Shown: piece by piece, positions 42,131-55,172 of the stretch
Layout: each line of letters begins with the position of its first letter
Position numbering within the stretch: the stretch's first letter is position 1
From: Eriocheir sinensis
Lineage: Eukaryota; Arthropoda; Malacostraca; Decapoda; Varunidae
Length of the DNA stretch: 64,000 nucleotides
Direction: 5' to 3'
Assembly: GCF_024679095.1 (NCBI RefSeq)
Contig: NC_066562.1
Location: forward strand, 10,258,181-10,322,180
The notes under the pieces: generated by a model
What the model was told of the DNA's origin: nothing
Database searches by the model: none
The model's input: the letters and a program-made list of their open reading frames with translations, nothing else
Position numbers and translations under genes: made by a program

Positions 42131-45100
42131 TCCTTCCGTCGTCGGCTGCTGTTCTCCATCGTCGTGTCGTCGGCTGCTGCTCCTCCGTCGTCGTGGCTGC
42201 TGCTCCTCCGTCGTCGTGGCTGCTTCCTCCATCGTCGTGGCTGCTGCTTTCCGTCGTCGTGGCTGCTGCTCTATCGTCGGCTGCTGCTCTTCCGTCGTCG
42301 TGGCTGCTGCTTTCCGTCGTCGTGGCTGCTGCTCCTCCATCGTCGGCTGCTGTTCTTCCATCGTCGTGGCTGCTGTTCTTCCTTCGTCGTGGCTTTGCTC
42401 CCTCCATCGTCGTGGCTGCTGTTTCCATCGTATTCTTTCGTCGTGGCTGCTGCTCCTCCGTCGTCGTGGCTGCTGCTCCTCCATCGTCGTGGCTGCTGTT
42501 CCTCCATCGTCGGCTGCTGCTCCTCCGTCGTCGTGGCTGCTGCTTCCGTCGTCGGCTGCTGCTCTCCGTCGTCGTGGCTGCTGCTCCTCCATCGTCGTGG
42601 CTGCTTCTTCCGTCGTCGGCTGCTGCTCCTGTCGCTGCTTCCGTCGTCGTGGCTGCTGCTCTTCGTCGTGGCTGCTGCTCCTCCATCGTCGGCTGCTTTC
42701 CATCGTCGTGGCTGCTTTCCTCCGTCGTCGTGGCTGCTGCTCCTCCTCGTCGTGGCTGCTGCTCTCCATCGTCGTGGCTTTTTCGTCGTCGTGGCTTTCC
42801 ATCGTCGTGGCTGCTTTCTCCGTCGTCGTGGCTGCTGCTCCTATCGTCGTGGCTGCTGCTCCTCCATCGTCGTGGCTGCTGCTCTTCCGTCGTGGCTGCT
42901 TTCTCCATCGTCGTGGCTGCTGCTCTATCGTCGTGGCTGCTGCTCCTCCATCGTCGTGGCTGCGTTCCTCCGTCGTCCTGCTTTCCATCGTCGTGGCTGC
43001 TGCTCCTCCATCGTCGTGGCTGCTGCTCCTTCCATCGTCGTGGCTGCTGTTCCTCCATCGTCGTGGCTGCTGCTCCTCCATCGTCGGCTGCTGCTCCTCC
43101 GTCGTCGTGGCTGCTGCTCCTCCGTCGTCGTGCTGCTGTTTCCATCGTCGTGGCTGCTTTTCATCGTCGTGGCTGCTGTTCTTCCATCGTCGTGGCTGCT
43201 GCTCCTCCATCGTCGTGGCTGCTTTCTCCATCGTCGTGGCTGCTGCTCCTCCCTCGTCGTGGCTGCTGTCCTCCATCGTCGTGGCTGCTGCTCTCCATCG
43301 TCGTGTGCTTTCTTCCAGTCTCTCCCGTCGTCGTGGCTGCTGCTCCTCCGTCGTCGTGGCTGCTGTTCTCCGTCGTCGTGGCTGCTGCCCTCTGCCGTCG
43401 TGGCTGCTGCCCTCCGTCGTCGTGGTTGCTGGAAGCCCTTCCGTCGTCGTGGTTGCTGCTCCCGGCCGTCGTCGGCTAGCTAGTTCTCCGTCGTCGTGGG
43501 TTGCTGTTCTTCATCGTCGTGGCTGATGTTCTTCCGCTGCCGTGGTTGGCGTTCTCTCCGTCGTCGTGGCTGTTGCTCCTTCCGCCACGGGTTAAATGGC
43601 TGTTGCTCCGTCGTCGTGTTGCCTTCCCTCCTATTGTCGTCGTGTACTGCTCTTCGTCGCCGTGGCTGCTGCTCACTCCGTCGTCGTGGCTGCTGCTCCT
43701 GCATCGTCGTGGCTGCTGCTCCTCCGTCGTCGTGGCTGCTACTCCTTCCGTCGTCGTGGCTGCTGCTCCTCCGTCGTCGTGGCTGCTGCTCCGTCGTCGT
43801 GGCTGCTCCTCCGTCGTCGTAGCTGCTGCTCCTTCCGTCGTCGTGGCTGCTGCTCCCTCCGTCGTCGTGGCTGCTCCTTCCGCCGTCGTGGCTGCTGCTC
43901 CCTCCGTCGTCGTGGCTGCTGCTCCTTCCGTCGTCGTGGCTGCTGCTCCCTCCGTCGTCGTGGCTGCTGCTCCCTCACTCGTCGTGGCTGCTGCTCCTTC
44001 CGTCGTCGTGGCTACTGCTCCTTCCGTCGTCGTGGCTGCTCGCCTCCGTCGTCGTGGCTGCTGCTCCCTCCGTCGTCGTGGCTGCTTTCCGTCGTCGTGG
44101 CTGCTCCGTCGTCATGCTGCTGCTCCTCCATCGTCGTGGCTGCTGCTCCCTTCCGTCGTCGTGCTGCTGCTCCTTCCGTCGTCGTGGCTGCTCCTCCGTC
44201 GGCCGTCGTGGCTGCTGCTCCTTCCGTCGTCGTGGCTGCTGCTCCACTCCGTCGTCGTGCTGCTCCTCCGTCGTGGCTGCTGCTCCCTCCGTCGTCGTGG
44301 CTGCTGCTCCTTCCGTCGTCGTGGCTGCTGCTCACTCCATCGTCGTGGCTGCTACTCCTCCCTCGTCGGCTGCGCTTCCATCGTCGTGGCTGCTCTCCTC
44401 GTCGTGGCTGCTGCTTCCTCGTCGTGGCTGCCATGCTCCCTCCATCGTCGTGGCTGCTACTCCTCCATCGTCGGCTGGCTCTCCCTCGTCGTGGCTGCAT
44501 CCCTCCATCGTCGTGGCTGCTGCTCCCTCCATCGTCGTGGCTGCTACTCCCTCCCTCGGCGTGGCCTGCTCTCCCTCGTCGTGGCTGCTCCCTCCTCATC
44601 TGCTGCTACTCCTCCCTCATCGTGGCTGCTGCTCCCTCCTCGTCGTGGCTGCTCCTCTCCTCGTCGTGGCTGCTCCCTCCCTCGTCGTGGCTGCTACTCC
44701 CTCCCTCGTCGTGGCTGCTACTCCCTCCGTCGTCGTGGCTGCTGCTCCCTCCATCGTCGTGGCTGCTGCTCCCTCCATCGTCGTGGCTGCTGCTCCCTCC
44801 CTCGTCGTGGCTGCTGCTCCCTCCATCGTCGTGGCTGCTACTCCCTCCATCGTCGTGGCTGCTACTCCCTCCCTCGTCGTGGCTGCTACTCCCTCCCTCG
44901 TCGTGGCTGCTACTCCCTCCCTCGTCGTGGCTGCTACTCCCTCCCTCGTCGTGGCTGCTGCTCCCTCCCTCGTCGTGGCTGCTACTCCCTCCGTCGTCGT
45001 GGCTGCTGCTCCCTCCATCGTCGTGGCGGCTGCTCCTCCATCGTCGTGGCTGCTGTTCCCTCCTCGTCGTGGCTGCTGCTCTCCTTCGTCGTGGCTGCTG

Positions 45101-46652
45101 CTCCTCCCTCGTCGTGGCTGCTGCTCCTCCCTCGTCGTGGCTGCTGCTCCTCCATCGTCGTGGCTGCTGCTCCTCCCTCGTCGTGGCTGCTCCCTCCATC
45201 GTCGTGGCTGCTGCTCCCTCCCTCGTCGTGGCTGCTGCTCCTCCCTCGTCGTGGCTGCTGCTCCTCCCTCGTCGTGGCTGCTGCTCCTCCATCGTCGTGG
45301 CTGCTTCCTCCCTCGTCGTGGCTGCTGCTCCTCCATCGTCGTGGCTGCTGCTCCCTCCATCGTCGTGGCTGCTGCTCCTCCATCGTCGTGGCTGCTGCTC
45401 CTCCATCGTCGTGGCTGCTGCTCCTCCATCGTCGTGGCTGCTGCTCCTCCATCGTCGTGGCTGCTGCTCCTCCATCGTCGTGGCTGCTGCTCCCTCCATC
45501 GTCGTGGCTGCTGCTCCTCCATCGTCGTGGCTGCTGCTCCTCCATCGTCGTGGCTGCTGCTCCCTCCATCGTCGTGGCTGCTCCTCCATCGTCGTGGCTG
45601 CTGCTCCCTCCCTCGTCGTGGCTGCTGCTCCTCCATCGTCGTGGCTGCTGCTCCCTCCATCGTCGTGGCTGCTGCTCCTCCCTCGTCGTGGCTGCTGCTC
45701 CTCCATCGTCGTGGCTGCTGCTCCTCCATCGTCGTGGCTGCTGCTCCCTCCTCGTCGTGGCTGCTGCTCACTCCATCGTCGTGGCTGCTGCTCCTCCATC
45801 GTCGTGGCTGCTGCTCCTCCATCGTCGTGGCTGCTCCTCCATCGTCGTGGCTGCTGCTCACCTCCATCGTCGTGGCTGCTGCTCCCTCCATCGTCGTGGC
45901 TGCTGCTCCTCCATCGTCGTGGCTGCTGCTCCATCGTCGTGGCTGCTGCTCCCTCCATCGTCGTGGCTGCTGCTCCCTCGTCGTGGCTGCTACCCTCCAT
46001 CGTCGTGCTGCTGCTCCTCCATCGTCGTGGCTGCTGCTCCCTCCATCGTCGTAGCTGCTGCCCTCCATCGTCGTGGCTGCTGCTCCTCCATCGTCGTGGC
46101 TGCTGCTCCTCCATCGTCGTGGCTGCTGCTCCTCCCTCGTCGTGGCTGCTGCTCCTCCATCGTCGTGGCTGCTGCTCCTCCATCGTCGTGGCTGCCTCCT
46201 CGTCGTGGCTGCTGCTCCCTCCATCGTCGGCTGCTCCTCCCTCGTCGTGGCTGCTGCTCCCTCCGTCGTGGCTGCTGCTCCCTCCTCGTCGTGGCTGCTA
46301 CCCTCCCTCGTCGTGGCTGCTGCTCCTCCATCGTCGTGGCTGCTGCTCCTCCCTCGTCGTGGCTGCTGCTCCCTCGTCGTGGCTGCTGCTCCTCCTCGTC
46401 GTGGCTGCTGCTCCTCCCTCGTCGTGGCTGCTGCTCCTCCATCGTCGTGGCTGCTGCTCCTCCCTCGTCGTGGCTGCTGCTCCTCCATCGTCGTGGCTGC
46501 TGCTCCCTCCTCGTCGTGGCTGCTGCTCCTCCATCGTCGTGGCTGCTGCTCCTCATCGTCGGCTGCTCCATCGTCGTGGCTGCTGCTCCTCCATCGTCGG
46601 CTGCTGCTCCTCCCTCGTCGTGGCTGCTGCTGCCTTCGTCATGGCTGCTCGT
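42131..46652 (+). repeat. 24-bp satellite, array 3 (longest)
   Basis: About 195 units of ATCGTCGTGGCTGCTGCTCC plus TCC. The stretch at 44,700-46,050 is highly homogeneous, while 42,130-43,700 is irregular. There is no T-rich linker before this array. Stop-free frames in several registers are repeat artefacts. Confidence 0.92.
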
Positions 46653-49600
46653 ATATCACTACATCCCAAATAAAATACTTTACTCAGTTATTAAACAATA
46701 CATTACATTAAAATAACACGACATTATATGGAAATTAAACAAAATAAAACATATCACAATACATTATATGAAAATAAAACATATCACACGACATTATATG
46801 AAAAGAAAACATATCATACGACATTATATGAAAAGAAAACATATCACACGACATTATATGAAAAGAAAACATATCACACGATATTATATGAAAAGAAAAC
46901 ATATCACACGACATTACATGGAAATGAAACATATCACTCGATATAACGTGAAAAAAAAAAAAAAACATATCACACGATATTATATGATAAGAAAATAAAT
47001 CACACGACATTACATAAAAAGAAAACATATCACACGACATTACCAGAAAAGAAAACATATCACACGACATTACATGAAAAGAAAACATATCTCACGACAT
47101 AACATGAAAAGAAAACATATCACACGACATTACCAGAAAAGAAAACATATCACACGACATTACATGAAAAGAAAACATATCACACGACATTATATGAAAA
47201 GAAAACATATCACACGACATTACATAAAAAGAAAACATATCACACGACATTACATAAAAAGAAAACATATCACACGATATTATGTGATAAGAAAATAAAT
47301 CACACGACATTACATGGAAAGAAAACATATCACACGACATTGTCAGAAAAGAAAACATATCACACGACATTACATGAAAAGAAAACAAATCACACGACAT
47401 TACATGAAAAGAAAACATATAACACGACATTACATTAAAAGAAAACAAATCACACGACATTACATGAAAAGAAAACAAATCACACGACATTACATGAAAA
47501 GAAAACATATCACACGATATTACATAAAAAGAAAACATAACACACGATGTTATATGGAAATGAAACATATCACACGACATTACATGAAAAGATAACATAT
47601 CACACGACATTACATGAAAAGAAAACATATCACACGACATTATATGAAAAGAAAACATATCACACGACATTACATGAAAAGAAAACATATCACACGACAT
47701 TATATGAAAAGAAAACATATCACACGACATTACATGAAAAGAAAACATATCACACGACATTATATAAAAAGAAAACATATCACACGACATTACATGAAAA
47801 GAAAACATATCACACGACATTATATGAAAAGAAAACATATCACACGCCATTATATGAAAAGAAAACATATCAGACGACATTTCATGAAAAGAAAACATAT
47901 CACACGACATTACATGAAAAGAAAACATATCACACGACATTACATGAAAAAAAAAACATATCACACGACATTACATGAAAATAAAACATATCACACGATA
48001 TTATATGGAAATGAAACATATCACACGACATTACATGAAAAAAAAAACATATCACACGACGTTTCATGAAAAGAAAACATATCACACGATATTATATGGA
48101 AATGAAATATATCACACGACATTACATGAAAAGAAAACATATCACACGACATTACATGGAAATGAAACATATCACACGACATTACATGAAAAGAAAACAT
48201 ATCACACGACATTACATGAAAAGAAAACATATCACACGACATTACATGAAAAGAAAACATATCACACGACATTACATGAAAAGAAAACATATCACACGAC
48301 ATTACATGGAAAGAAAACATATCACACGACATTTCATGAAAAGAAAACATATCACACGATATTATATGGAAATGAAACATATCACACGACATTACATGAA
48401 AAGAAAACATATCACACGACATTACATGGAAAGAAAACATATCACACGACATTACATGAAAAGAAAACATATCACACGATATTATATGAAAAGAAAACAT
48501 ATCACACGATATTATATGGAAATGAAACATATCACACGACATTACATGAAAAGAAAACATATCACACGACATTACATGAAAAGAAAACATATCACACGAT
48601 ATTACATGAAAAGAAAACATATCACACGATATTATATGGAAATGAAACATATCACACGACATTACATGAAAAGAAAACATATCACACGACATTACATGAA
48701 AAGAAAACATATCACACGACATTACATGAAAAGAAAACATATCACACGACATTACATGGAAAGAAAACATATCACACGACATTACATGGAAAGAAAACAT
48801 ATCACACGACATTACATGGAAAGAAAACATATCACACGACATTACATGAAAAGAAAACATATCACACGATATTACCTGAAAGGAAAACATATCACACGAC
48901 ATTACATGAAAAGAAAACATATCACACGACATTTCATGAAAAGAAAACATATCACACGACATTGCATGAAAATAAAACATATCACACGACATTACATAAA
49001 AATAAAACATATCACACGACATTACATGAAAAGAAAACATATCACACGATATTACCTGAAAGAAAAACATATCACACGACATTTCATAAAAAAAAAAACA
49101 TATCACACGACATTACATGCAAAGAAAAAATATCGCACGACATTATATGAAAAGAAAACATATCACACGACATTACATGAAAAGAAAACATATCACACGA
49201 CATTATATGAAAAGAAAACATATCAAACGACATTACATGAAAAGAAAACATATCACACGACATTTCATGAAAAGAAAACATATCACACGACATTACATGA
49301 AAAGAAAACATATCACACGACATTACATGAAAATTAAACATATCACACGATATTATATGGAAATGAAACATATCACACGACATTACATGATGAGAAAACA
49401 TATCACACGATATTATATGGAAATAATCATTATCACACGACATTACATGAAAAGAAAAGATAACACACGACATTACATGAAAAGAAAACATATCACACGA
49501 CATTATATGAAAAGGAAACATATCACACGACATTACATGAAAAGAAAACGTATCACACGACATTATATGATGAGAAAACATATCACACGATATTATATGG

Positions 49601-51744
49601 AAATAATCATTATCACACGACATTACATGAAAAGAAAACATATCACACGACATTACATGAAAAGAAAACATATCACACGACATTAAATAAAAAGAAAACA
49701 TATCACACGACATTATATGAAAAGAAAACATATCACACGACATTTCATTAAAAGAAAACACATCACACGACATTACATGAAAAGAAAACATATCACACGA
49801 CATTATATGAAAAGAAAACATATCACACGACATTATATGAAAAGAAAACATATCAAACGACATTTCATGAAAAGAAAACATATCACACGACATTACATGA
49901 AACGATAACATATCACACGACATAACATGAAAAGAAAACATATGACACTACATTACATGAAAAGAAAACATATCACACGATATTATATGGCAATGAAGCA
50001 GATCACACGACATTACATAAAAAGAAAACATATCACACGACATTTCATGAAAAGAAAACAAATCACACGATATTATATATAAATGAAACACATCACACGA
50101 CATTACATGAAAAGAAAACATATCACACGACATCACATGGAAATGAAACATATCACACGATATTACATGAAAAGAAAACAAATCACACGACATTACGTGA
50201 AAAGAAAACATATCACACGACATTACATGAAAAGAAAACATATCACACGACATTACATGAAAAGAAAACATATCACACGACATTACATGGAAAGAAAACA
50301 TATCACACGACATTTCATGAAAAGAAAACATATCACACGATATTATATGGAAATGAAACATATCACACGATATTATATGAAAAAAAAAAAACATATCACA
50401 CGATATTATATGATAAGAAAATAAATCACACGACATTACATGAAAAAAAAACATATCACACGACATTACATGGAAAGAAAATATATCACACAACATTTCA
50501 TGAAAAGAAAACATATCACACGATATTACATGGAAATGAAACATATCACACGATATTACATGAAAAAAAAAACATATCACACGATATTATATGATAAGAA
50601 AATAAATCACACTACATTACATGAAAAGAAGACATATCACACGACATTACCAGAAATGAAAACATATCACACGACATTACATGAAAAGAAAACATATCAC
50701 ACGATATTACATGAAAAGAAAACATATCGCACGACATTACCAGAAAATAAAACATATCACACGACATTACATGAAAAGAAAACATATCACACGACATTAT
50801 ATGAAAAGAAAACATATCACACGATATTACATGAAAAGAAAACATATCACACGACAGTACATGAAAAGAAAACATATCACAAGATATTATATGATAAGAA
50901 AATAAATCACACGACATTACATGAAAAGAAAACATATCACACGACATTACCAGAAAAGAAAACATATCACACGACATTACATGAAAAGAAAACATATCAC
51001 ACGACATTACATGAAAAGAAAACATATCACACGACATTACATGAAAATAAAACATATCACACGATATTATATGGAAATGAAACATATCACACGACATTAC
51101 ATGATGAGAAAACATGTCACACGATATTATATGGAAATTATCATTATCACACGACATTACATGAAAAGAAAACATATCACACGACATTACATGAAAAGAA
51201 AACATATCACACGACATTATATGAAAAGAAAACATATCACACGACATTACATGAAAAGAAAACGTATCACACGACATTATATGAAAAGAAAACATATCAC
51301 ACGACATTACATGAAAAGAAAACATATCACACGACATTAAATAAAAAGAAAACATATCACACGACATTATATGAAAAGAAAACATATCACACGACATTTC
51401 ATTAAAAGAAAACACATCACACGACATTACATGAAAAGAAAACATATCACACGACATTATATGAAAAGAAAACATATCACACGACATTATATGAAAAGAA
51501 AACATATCAAACGACATTTCATGAAAAGAAAACATATCACACGACATTACATGAAACGATAACATATCACACGACATTACATGAAAAGAAAACATATCAC
51601 ACGACATTACATGAAAAGAAAACATATCACACGACATTACATGAAAAGAAAACATATCACACGACATTACATGAAAAGAAAACATATCACACGACATTAC
51701 ATGAAAAGAAAACATATGACGCGATATTACCTGAAAGGAAAACA
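46653..51744 (+). repeat. 30-bp satellite, left part
   Basis: The consensus is CATTACATGAAAAGAAAACA followed by TATCACACGA, with phase held for kilobases. Common variants change CATTACATG to CATTATATG or CATTTCATG, and AAAAGAAAAC to GAAATGAAAC. About 168 units are present. Open frames on both strands result from a unit that is a multiple of three and lacks stops in several frames. Confidence 0.95.
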
Positions 51745-51756
51745 TATTACAGCACC

Positions 51757-52815
51757 CTACACGTATTCCCGACCGTCTTGGAGATCGGCCCAACATTCTA
51801 GACCTCTTCCTTACCTCAAACCCTTCTGCTTATTCTGTCAAACTGTTCTCTCCGTTGGGCTCCTCCGATCACAATCTTATTTCTGCATCCTGTCCTATCG
51901 CTCCTGTACACCCTCTGGACCCACCGAAGTGGCGATGCTTCTGGCATTTTGCTTCAGCTCGGTGGGACGACCTGAGGATGTACTTTCCATTCCGTGGAAT
52001 GATTATTGCTTCCAGGATAGAGACCCCTCTGTGTGTGCTCAGCGCATCACAGAGGTGATTCTCTGGAATGGAGCATACATTCCTCGTTCTTTCTCTACTC
52101 CTCACGCTAAAAAGCCTTGGTTTAATCATGCTTGTTCTCGTGCTGTCAATGATAGAGAGGTAGCTCACAAAAGGTACCAGAGCCTTCAAACTAATGCTAA
52201 TTATGAACTTTACATTTCTGCCCGAAATCGTGCCAAATCTATTCTCCGACTAACCAAAAATTCTTTCATTAATAGAAAATGTCAAAACCTTGCTTTCTCT
52301 AACTCTTCCCGTGACTTCTGGACAGAGTGGAGGCTAAGGCTGTTCGTCTTATCAGCTCTCCTCCTCATACTGATAGTCTTCTACCTCTTAAATTCCGCCG
52401 CAATGTTGCCTCTCTTTCTATCTTCTATCGATATTTCCACGCTGACTGCTCTTCTGAACTTGCTAACTGCATGCCTCCCCCCCTCCCGCGGCCCCGCTGC
52501 ACTCGACTTTCTACTCATGCTCATCCCTATACTGTCCAAACCCCTTATGCAAGAGTTAACCAGCATCTTCACTCTTTCATCTCTCACGCTGGTAAACTGT
52601 GGAACAATCTTCCTTCATCTGTATTTCCTCCTGCCTACGACTTGAACTCTTTGAAGAGGAGGGTATCAGGACACCTCTCCTCCCGAAATTAACCTCTGAT
52701 TTTGGACACTCCTTTAACCTCTGTTCGGGAGCAGTGAGTAGCGGGCCTTTTTTTCTTTTTTTTTTCTTTGCACCCTTGAGCTGTCTCCTTAGCTGTAAAA
52801 GAAAAAAAAAAAAAA
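51757..52815 (+). mobile_element. Jockey/I-like retrotransposon, internally deleted, inserted in the 30-bp satellite
   Basis: The 5'-truncated copy begins in the endonuclease C-terminal region, with SSDHNLIS at about 51,860. It continues through PHAKKPWFNHACSRA to SSRDF at about 52,317, then jumps to the post-RT region (DRVEAKAVRLISS at 52,321). It ends with the family's 3' UTR and an A-rich tail at 52,797-52,815. Compared with 19,374-21,404 the junction removes 1,368 bp at a 7-bp shared word, CTTCTGG, deleting the whole reverse transcriptase. The 30-bp satellite resumes immediately after the tail. Confidence 0.85.
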
Positions 52816-54905
52816 GACACGACATTACATGAAAAGAAAACATATCACACGACATTACATGAAAATAAAACATATCACACGACATTACATGAAAATAAAA
52901 CATATCACACGACATTACATGAAAAGAAAACATATCACACGATATTACCTGAAAGGAAAACATATCACACGACATTTCATGAAAAAAAAAAAAAACATAT
53001 CACACGGCATTACATGCAAAGAAAAAATATCGCACGACATTATATGAAAAGAAAACATATCACACGACATTACATGAAAAGAAAACATATCACAGGACAT
53101 TACATGCAAAGAAAAAATATCGCACGACATTATATGAAAAGAAAACATATCACACGACATTACATGAAAAGAAAACATATCACACGACATTATATGAAAA
53201 TAAAACTTATCAAACGACATTACATGAAAAGAAAACATATCACACGACATTATATGAAAAGAAAACATATCACACGACATTACATGAAAAGAAAACATAT
53301 TACACGACATTACATGAAAAGAAAACATATCACACGATATTATATGGAAATGAAACATATCACACGACATTACATGAAGAGAAAACATATCACACGATAT
53401 TATATGGAAATGAACATTATCACACGACATTACATGAAAAGAAAACATATCACACGACATTACATGAAAAGAAAACATATCACACGACATTATATGAAAA
53501 GAAAACATATCACACGACATTACATGAAAAGAAAACGTATCACACGACATTATATGAAAAGAAAACATATCACACGACATTATATGAAAAGAAAACATAT
53601 CACACGACATTACATGAAAAGAAAACATATCACACGACATTATATAAAAAGAAAACATATCACACGATATTACTTGAAAAGAAAACATATCACGCGATAT
53701 TATATGAAAATGAAACATATCACACGACATTACATGAAAAGAAGACATATCACACGACATTTCATGAAAAGAAAACATATCACACGATATTATATGGAAA
53801 TGAAACATATCACACGACATTACATGAAAAGAAAACATATCACACGACATTACATGAAAAGAAAACATATCACACGACATTACATGGAAAGAAAACATAT
53901 CACACGACATTACATGAAAAAAAAACATATCACAAGACATTACCTGAAAGGAAAACATATCACACGACATTTCATGAAAAAAAAACATATCACACGACAT
54001 TACATGAAAAGAAAACATATGACACGACATTACATGAAAAGAAAACATATCACACGACATTACATGAAAAGAAAACATATCACACGACATTACATGAAAA
54101 GAAAACATATCACACGACATTACATGAAAAGAAAACATATCACACGACATTGTATGAAGAGAAAACATATCACACGACATTATATGAAAAGAAAACATAT
54201 AACACGACATTATATGAAAAGAAAACATATCACACGACATTACATGAAAAGAAAACATATCACACGACATTACATGAAAAGAAAACATATAACACGACAT
54301 TACATGAAAAGAAAACATATCACACGACATTATATGAAAAGAAAACATATCACACGACATTACATGAAAAGAAAACATATCACACGATATTACATGAAAA
54401 GAAAACACATCACGCGATATTATATGGAAATGAAACATTTCACACGACATTACATGAAAAGAAAACATATCACACGATATTACATGAAAAGAAAACACAT
54501 CACACCACATTATATGGAAATGAAATATATCACACGACATTATATGGAAATGAGACATATCACACGACATTATATGGAAATGAAACATATCACACGACAT
54601 TACATGAAAAGAAAACATATCAAACGACATTATATGGAAATGAAACATATCACACGACATTACATGAAAAGAAAACATATCACACGACATTATATGGAAA
54701 TTAAACATATCACACAACATTATATGGAAATTAAACATATCACACGACATTACATGAAAAAGAAAATATATCACACGACATTACATGAAAATAAAACATA
54801 TCACACGACATTATAGGAAAAGAAAACATATCACACGACATTTCATGAAAAGAAAACATATCACGCGACATTACATGGCAAGGAAACATCACACGACATT
54901 ACATG
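52816..54905 (+). repeat. 30-bp satellite, right part
   Basis: The same unit and variants continue for about 69 units after the insertion. They decay from about 54,880 into shortened units containing ACATGGCAAGGAAACATCAC. Confidence 0.95.
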
Positions 54906-55172
54906 GCAAGGAAACATCACAACACATCATCTAGAAAGGAAACATATCAGACGCAAATGAAACATATCAAACAGCATCCTTACAATGTAAAATCAACATC
55001 CGCGACGGAACGGACATCTCCATTACCGAAATACTGAGGCCACAGCGCTGCGTCATGAAGTGGAGGCGACCCCGTCACTAAGTGGACACGGCCGAAATAT
55101 CAAGGCCAGCACGCAGGCTGTTCACGAGGAAGTGATCGATACAGATCATTTTTACGAGAGCCCCTTCCCACC
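54906..55172. other. unique spacer downstream of the 429-codon frame
   Basis: Non-repetitive sequence with higher GC than the satellite. No polyadenylation hexamer for the minus-strand gene is seen here. Confidence 0.4.

Noticed and set aside
43501..46716. Very long plus-strand open frames (over 1,000 codons) in the 24-bp satellite, and overlapping long frames on the minus strand
   Set aside because: They are pure translations of a 24-bp unit without stops, overlap in several frames on both strands, and shift frame at small indels without consequence.
53014..54816. 600-codon frame repeating HITRHYMKRK in the 30-bp satellite and its antisense partner
   Set aside because: The 30-bp unit is stop-free in several frames on both strands; there is no non-repeat protein sequence at either end.
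46653..54905. Regular 30-bp repeats suggesting a CRISPR array
   Set aside because: Units are directly adjacent with no unique spacers, the sequence context is eukaryotic and there are no cas genes.
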